NCBI RefSeq assembly: GCF_047948215.1
Contig: NC_134455.1
Location: 162,980,575 to 163,044,574 of the forward strand
Length of the DNA: 64,000 nucleotides
Origin: Lycorma delicatula
Taxonomy: Eukaryota; Arthropoda; Insecta; Hemiptera; Fulgoridae
Reading direction: 5' to 3'
Every line of letters begins with the position of its first letter. Positions within the stretch are counted from its first letter, which is position 1. Positions 61,348 through 64,000 of the stretch are shown one piece after another. A model generated the notes under the pieces. That model saw only the letters and a list, made by a program, of their open reading frames with translations. It ran no database searches and was not told where the DNA came from. Made by a program: the position numbers and the translations under genes.

Positions 61348-62938
61348 TTAGTTGTACGTGATTCGGTTTTTATTTTTTGTATTTTTTATTTTAAAGAACT
61401 CTGATACCCTAGGGTCGGGTGGTTCTTCAACCATATCCTCAAGTATATGAGGTGATGGTGGAGGAGATTTATTTGAATGGGATGCTGCAGTTAACATCCC
61501 AGAGGAGATAGATATGTTGGTTCCCTTTACGGGGAGCTTATTAGGTGGCTTACTGCCAGCTGTGATAGTCGCTACTCGTGCCGGTACGACTTTGGGAACA
61601 GGAACTTTCGTATGTATCACACTGTTGGATTCACTAACTGCGACGAAAGACGTTTTATTCATCTTTGTCAGCTCTGAGATAGTGGCTGTAAGTGAAGCTA
61701 CTTTTTCAGAAAGCATCTGAACAAGTTTTTTAAGTTCATTGCAGGATCCGCACTGCTGATTATTAACGTTTGTAAGAGTTTGTTTCGATGTAGCGGTAGC
61801 AAAAGATACATCTGGTTTAACGAGGTTCCTTGAATTATTTAACTTTTTGTATTCTCTACGTGCGGCCGGGAAAGATAGCTTTTGCTCCGTACAGATTTTG
61901 AGAATTGCCTTTTCTTCTTTAAAGATTGGGCAATCTCGGGAGCGGGCTGTATGTGGACCACTGCAGTTTGCGCATTTTTCACTTTCTTCGCAGTTAGTGT
62001 CATTGTGACCTTCTTTAGCACATCGAGCACAGATCTCAGTTTTTGTACAAGATGTTACAACATCTTGTACAAAACACTACAGTGTGACCAAAACCTTGGC
62101 ATCTGAAACATCGCCGTGGGTTGGGTATGAATGGTCGTACCCGAACCGAGAGGTAACCCACTTTAATCTTTTCTGATGGAACAGGGAGATTGAATGTTAA
62201 TATAAGAGACGGTGTCGGTTCTTCTGTTCCGTTCTGCCGTTTCATAATACGTTTCACTTCAACAACATCTTGGTGGCAAAGCTCGTCAACTATTTCATTG
62301 ATATCTATATCTAAAAGGTCTCGACAAAAAATTACACCCCGGCTCGTATTTAAAGTTTTGTGGCTTTCAGCACTTATATTTATACCACCCATATTACGGA
62401 GACGTAAGATAGATCGACTCTGTTCGTCGTTGAATGTTTCGACCAGAATCGATCCGTCGCGTAATTTCCTGATGTTCTTCGGGGAGCCACTTGCACCTGT
62501 TACAGTTTTGTTTATTAGGAAAGGTGAAACCTTTTGGAGGGAGCCACCTTCCTGACTATTTCGGAGAACAACGAATCGAATATTTTTAGAGTTCAAGTCT
62601 AAAGATTTGCAGTTCTCTTCGATAGGACTTTTATCCTCGTCAGACAAAGCTGATCGAGGTCTCTTCACAAGACTTAATTTGGTGGTTTTTTCAGATGGAC
62701 CACCAACCATCTTGGAATTTGATATAGGAACAGAAATTTTAGTCCCACGAGTACCGGCGAAAAATGGACCACTCCAGCAGAGCGCATGCGTACTGGAGCT
62801 AGAGCTAAGTACAACTGGGTTCGCCCTGGTGCCCAGAGGACATCGTTCGAGACTCACTACGAAGAACCATTCACCCATCGGCACGATCTGTTCCCACCTT
62901 GGGTTACGGTTGCGTTTCGTAAGATGTCGCAACACCAC
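61348..62938 (-). pseudogene. LINE ORF1: gag-like RNA-binding protein with three CCHC knuckles
   Basis: Open from 62938 (a later Met at 62878 is also possible) through a basic, low-complexity N-terminal part and an RRM-like zone (NIRKLRDGSILVETFNDEQS), to the first knuckle CFRCQGFGHTVVFC near 62110-62070. There a 22-bp palindromic insertion shifts the frame and ends the first part at 62036. In the new frame it continues without a stop to 61348, with knuckles CARCAKEGHNDTNC and CANCSGPHTARSRDC, a coiled-coil-like Leu/Lys stretch near 61720, and a Ser/Pro/Thr-rich tail. Such proteins coat the LINE RNA. The palindrome is the only lesion I found. Confidence 0.9.
62041..62074. repeat. Perfect inverted repeat, 16-bp arms, 2-nt spacer, in LINE ORF1
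   Basis: TTTTGTACAAGATGTT, spacer ac, AACATCTTGTACAAAA. Compared with the frame expected between knuckles 1 and 2, it amounts to an extra 22 bp: AGATGTTGTAACATCT plus one duplicated TGTACA on the minus strand. Confidence 0.97.
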
Positions 62939-63143
62939 CGAGTGTTAATGTAAGAAATATCAGTGTAGGATGTTGTTGTGTAATTGTGTATGTTGTAATT
63001 TATGTAGTGTTCTTGGTGTAGTATATGTGTATGATGTAAAGTGTTCTGCAGCTCACTGTATAGTGGGAAGAATAGCTGCAGAGGCTAGGCCCGTGGGGAC
63101 GCCAACCCCCAAAGTCTTAAAGAATAAGACTCCCCGTCGAGGA
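62939..63143 (-). other. 5' untranslated region and internal promoter of the LINE
   Basis: The element's 5' end is fixed at 63143 by the target-site duplication. I-group LINEs use an internal promoter here. I cannot point to its elements. Confidence 0.6.
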
Positions 63144-63156
63144 AGAACTTCACCAT
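63144..63156. repeat. Target-site duplication, right copy
   Basis: AGAACTTCACCAT, identical to 57257-57269. Confidence 0.95.
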
Positions 63157-63457
63157 GACTTTGCAAACACTTATACTAAAATATATCATCAAAACTATTT
63201 TGATTACATATACGCTTGTGTACTGTGTAATGTGTGTTAACTATAAAAAAAGTTCCAACTCAATGTAAAATAAGGGATTAAGAATGTACTGGGTGTCTGG
63301 GCTAAAGATATCCAAGACTAATTGCCTATATTTAGAAAACCAGTCGTAATCTATAAAACGTATGCTCAATCTACAGGAAACATCTCAAATATTTGTTCTG
63401 TGTACTCTCAACGTCAGCGGAATACGCTTGCGCAGGCAACCCGAAGCATAATGCAAC

Positions 63458-64000
63458 TGTAGTCAGTCGAGATGTGGATCCTACAACAAAAGGTTCAGTA
63501 CGTGCCTTGGTAAGTCGAGTTTCAATCGGTTACTCGTGTTCATCGGCGTGTACGAACTGAATGGAATATCGATAATCCAAGTGATTCAACATCCAAGTCT
63601 ATTCATCAGTGGGGTACAACTTTAAGAAACTGGAAGCTTGGTTTCACAAACTGGAAATCATCCAAAAGTTTCAATTAGTAACGAGACAATGGCAGTACGT
63701 GACGTATACACTGCCATTTCTGGAAATTCAATTGGCAAGCTAATTGCGAACTGCAAATTCCTAGTTCCACTGTTCATAAGCGGCTCCATTTGCAAGGGTA
63801 CAAGTTATAACCTCTTCATCACGTAAAGCCAAATGATCGCCGCCTACGATATCAGTTTGCTGCAAAAGTAATGCATCGTGTAGAAAACAATCCTAATTAT
63901 CGATAAGTTGTTATTTAGTGAAGAGGCAACATTTCACTCGTGTAGAAAAGTTACAAGACACAATTGTCGAATTTGGAGGTATTGAAAACTCCCATACAAT
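63458..64000 (+). pseudogene. Tc1/mariner transposase pseudogene, cut by the window end
   Basis: Pieces in order: VTRVHRRVRTEWNIDNPSD, SKSIHQWGTTL, TGSLVSQTGNHPKVSISNET, SRELQIPSSTVHKRLHLQGY-like text in another frame (near 63735-63795), HHVKPNDRRLRYQFAAKVMH, LFSEEATFHS (place of the first catalytic Asp, D turned to E) and RHNCRIWRY. From the shared HTH and FSDEATFH wording it is a relative of the fragment at 53250-53991, on the opposite strand. Frame changes and stops are frequent. The C-terminal half lies outside the window. Confidence 0.8.

Larger units (their letters stand above)
57270..63143 (-). mobile_element. Full-length I-group LINE with RNase H, recently inserted
   Basis: A 5.87-kb non-LTR retrotransposon on the minus strand. 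It has a 5' untranslated part (63143-62939), ORF1 with three CCHC knuckles, ORF2 with endonuclease, RT, RNase H and a C-terminal knuckle, a 3' untranslated part and a poly(A) tail (19 T on the plus strand, 57270-57288). A perfect 13-bp target-site duplication brackets it. An intact tail and exact duplication show a fairly recent insertion. RNase H after RT places it in the I group (I, LOA or Outcast-like clades; I cannot choose). Lesions in both ORFs make it non-autonomous. Confidence 0.93.

Noticed and set aside
1..64000. tRNA, rRNA, CRISPR array or bacterial operon
   Set aside because: None seen. The only tRNA-like text is in the SINE heads at 16061, 27868-28030 and 56905, which lack a complete cloverleaf.

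Overview
This is a 64 kb piece of AT-rich, intron-rich animal DNA. It is almost certainly from an insect, probably a hemipteran. The basis is inference: a host gene with GT-AG introns, irritans-type mariner, R1-, RTE- and I-group LINEs, a ZBED5-like hAT, tRNA-derived SINEs and many microsatellites. There is no bacterial operon, RNA gene or CRISPR array.

One host gene dominates the left half. It lies on the minus strand, with its ATG at 37265 and its stop at 3902. I assembled six coding exons (37265-37152, 30665-30456, 27592-27461, 24161-24037, 5349-5065, 4127-3902). Every junction is GT-AG and the phases agree, giving a 363-residue protein whose family I cannot name. Its introns hold most of the mobile DNA of the left half: a remnant of a multicopy insect protein (about 6.6-7.8 kb), a hAT element (13.4-16.4 kb) with a tandem duplication and a SINE inside, a mariner with a second Tc1/mariner element inserted in it (18.6-21.2 kb), a decayed LINE (24.25-26.6 kb) and a second kind of SINE (27.9-28.0 kb). 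Downstream of the gene, at 0.5-1.7 kb, is a decayed DUF7869-like coding remnant.

The right half (39.8-64 kb) shows no host gene and is a patchwork of transposons. In order: an R1-clade LINE (39.8-43.6 kb, minus); a 1.95 kb near-perfect inverted repeat (arms 43909-45861 and 49909-51861) enclosing about 4 kb with RTE-like endonuclease and reverse-transcriptase fragments; two abutting mariner/Tc1 pseudogenes (52.25-54.0 kb); a short AT-rich inverted repeat (55.1-56.3 kb); a SINE (56.9-57.1 kb); a full-length I-group LINE with ORF1, ORF2, poly(A) and a perfect 13-bp target-site duplication (57257-63156); and a Tc1/mariner pseudogene cut by the window end.

The most interesting structural signal is a set of perfect inverted repeats with a 2-nt spacer. 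Two of them clearly broke transposon reading frames: 22+2+22 bp in the mariner at 20236 and 16+2+16 bp in LINE ORF1 at 62041. The second accounts for the only lesion I found in that ORF. They look like scars of snap-back (self-templated) repair.
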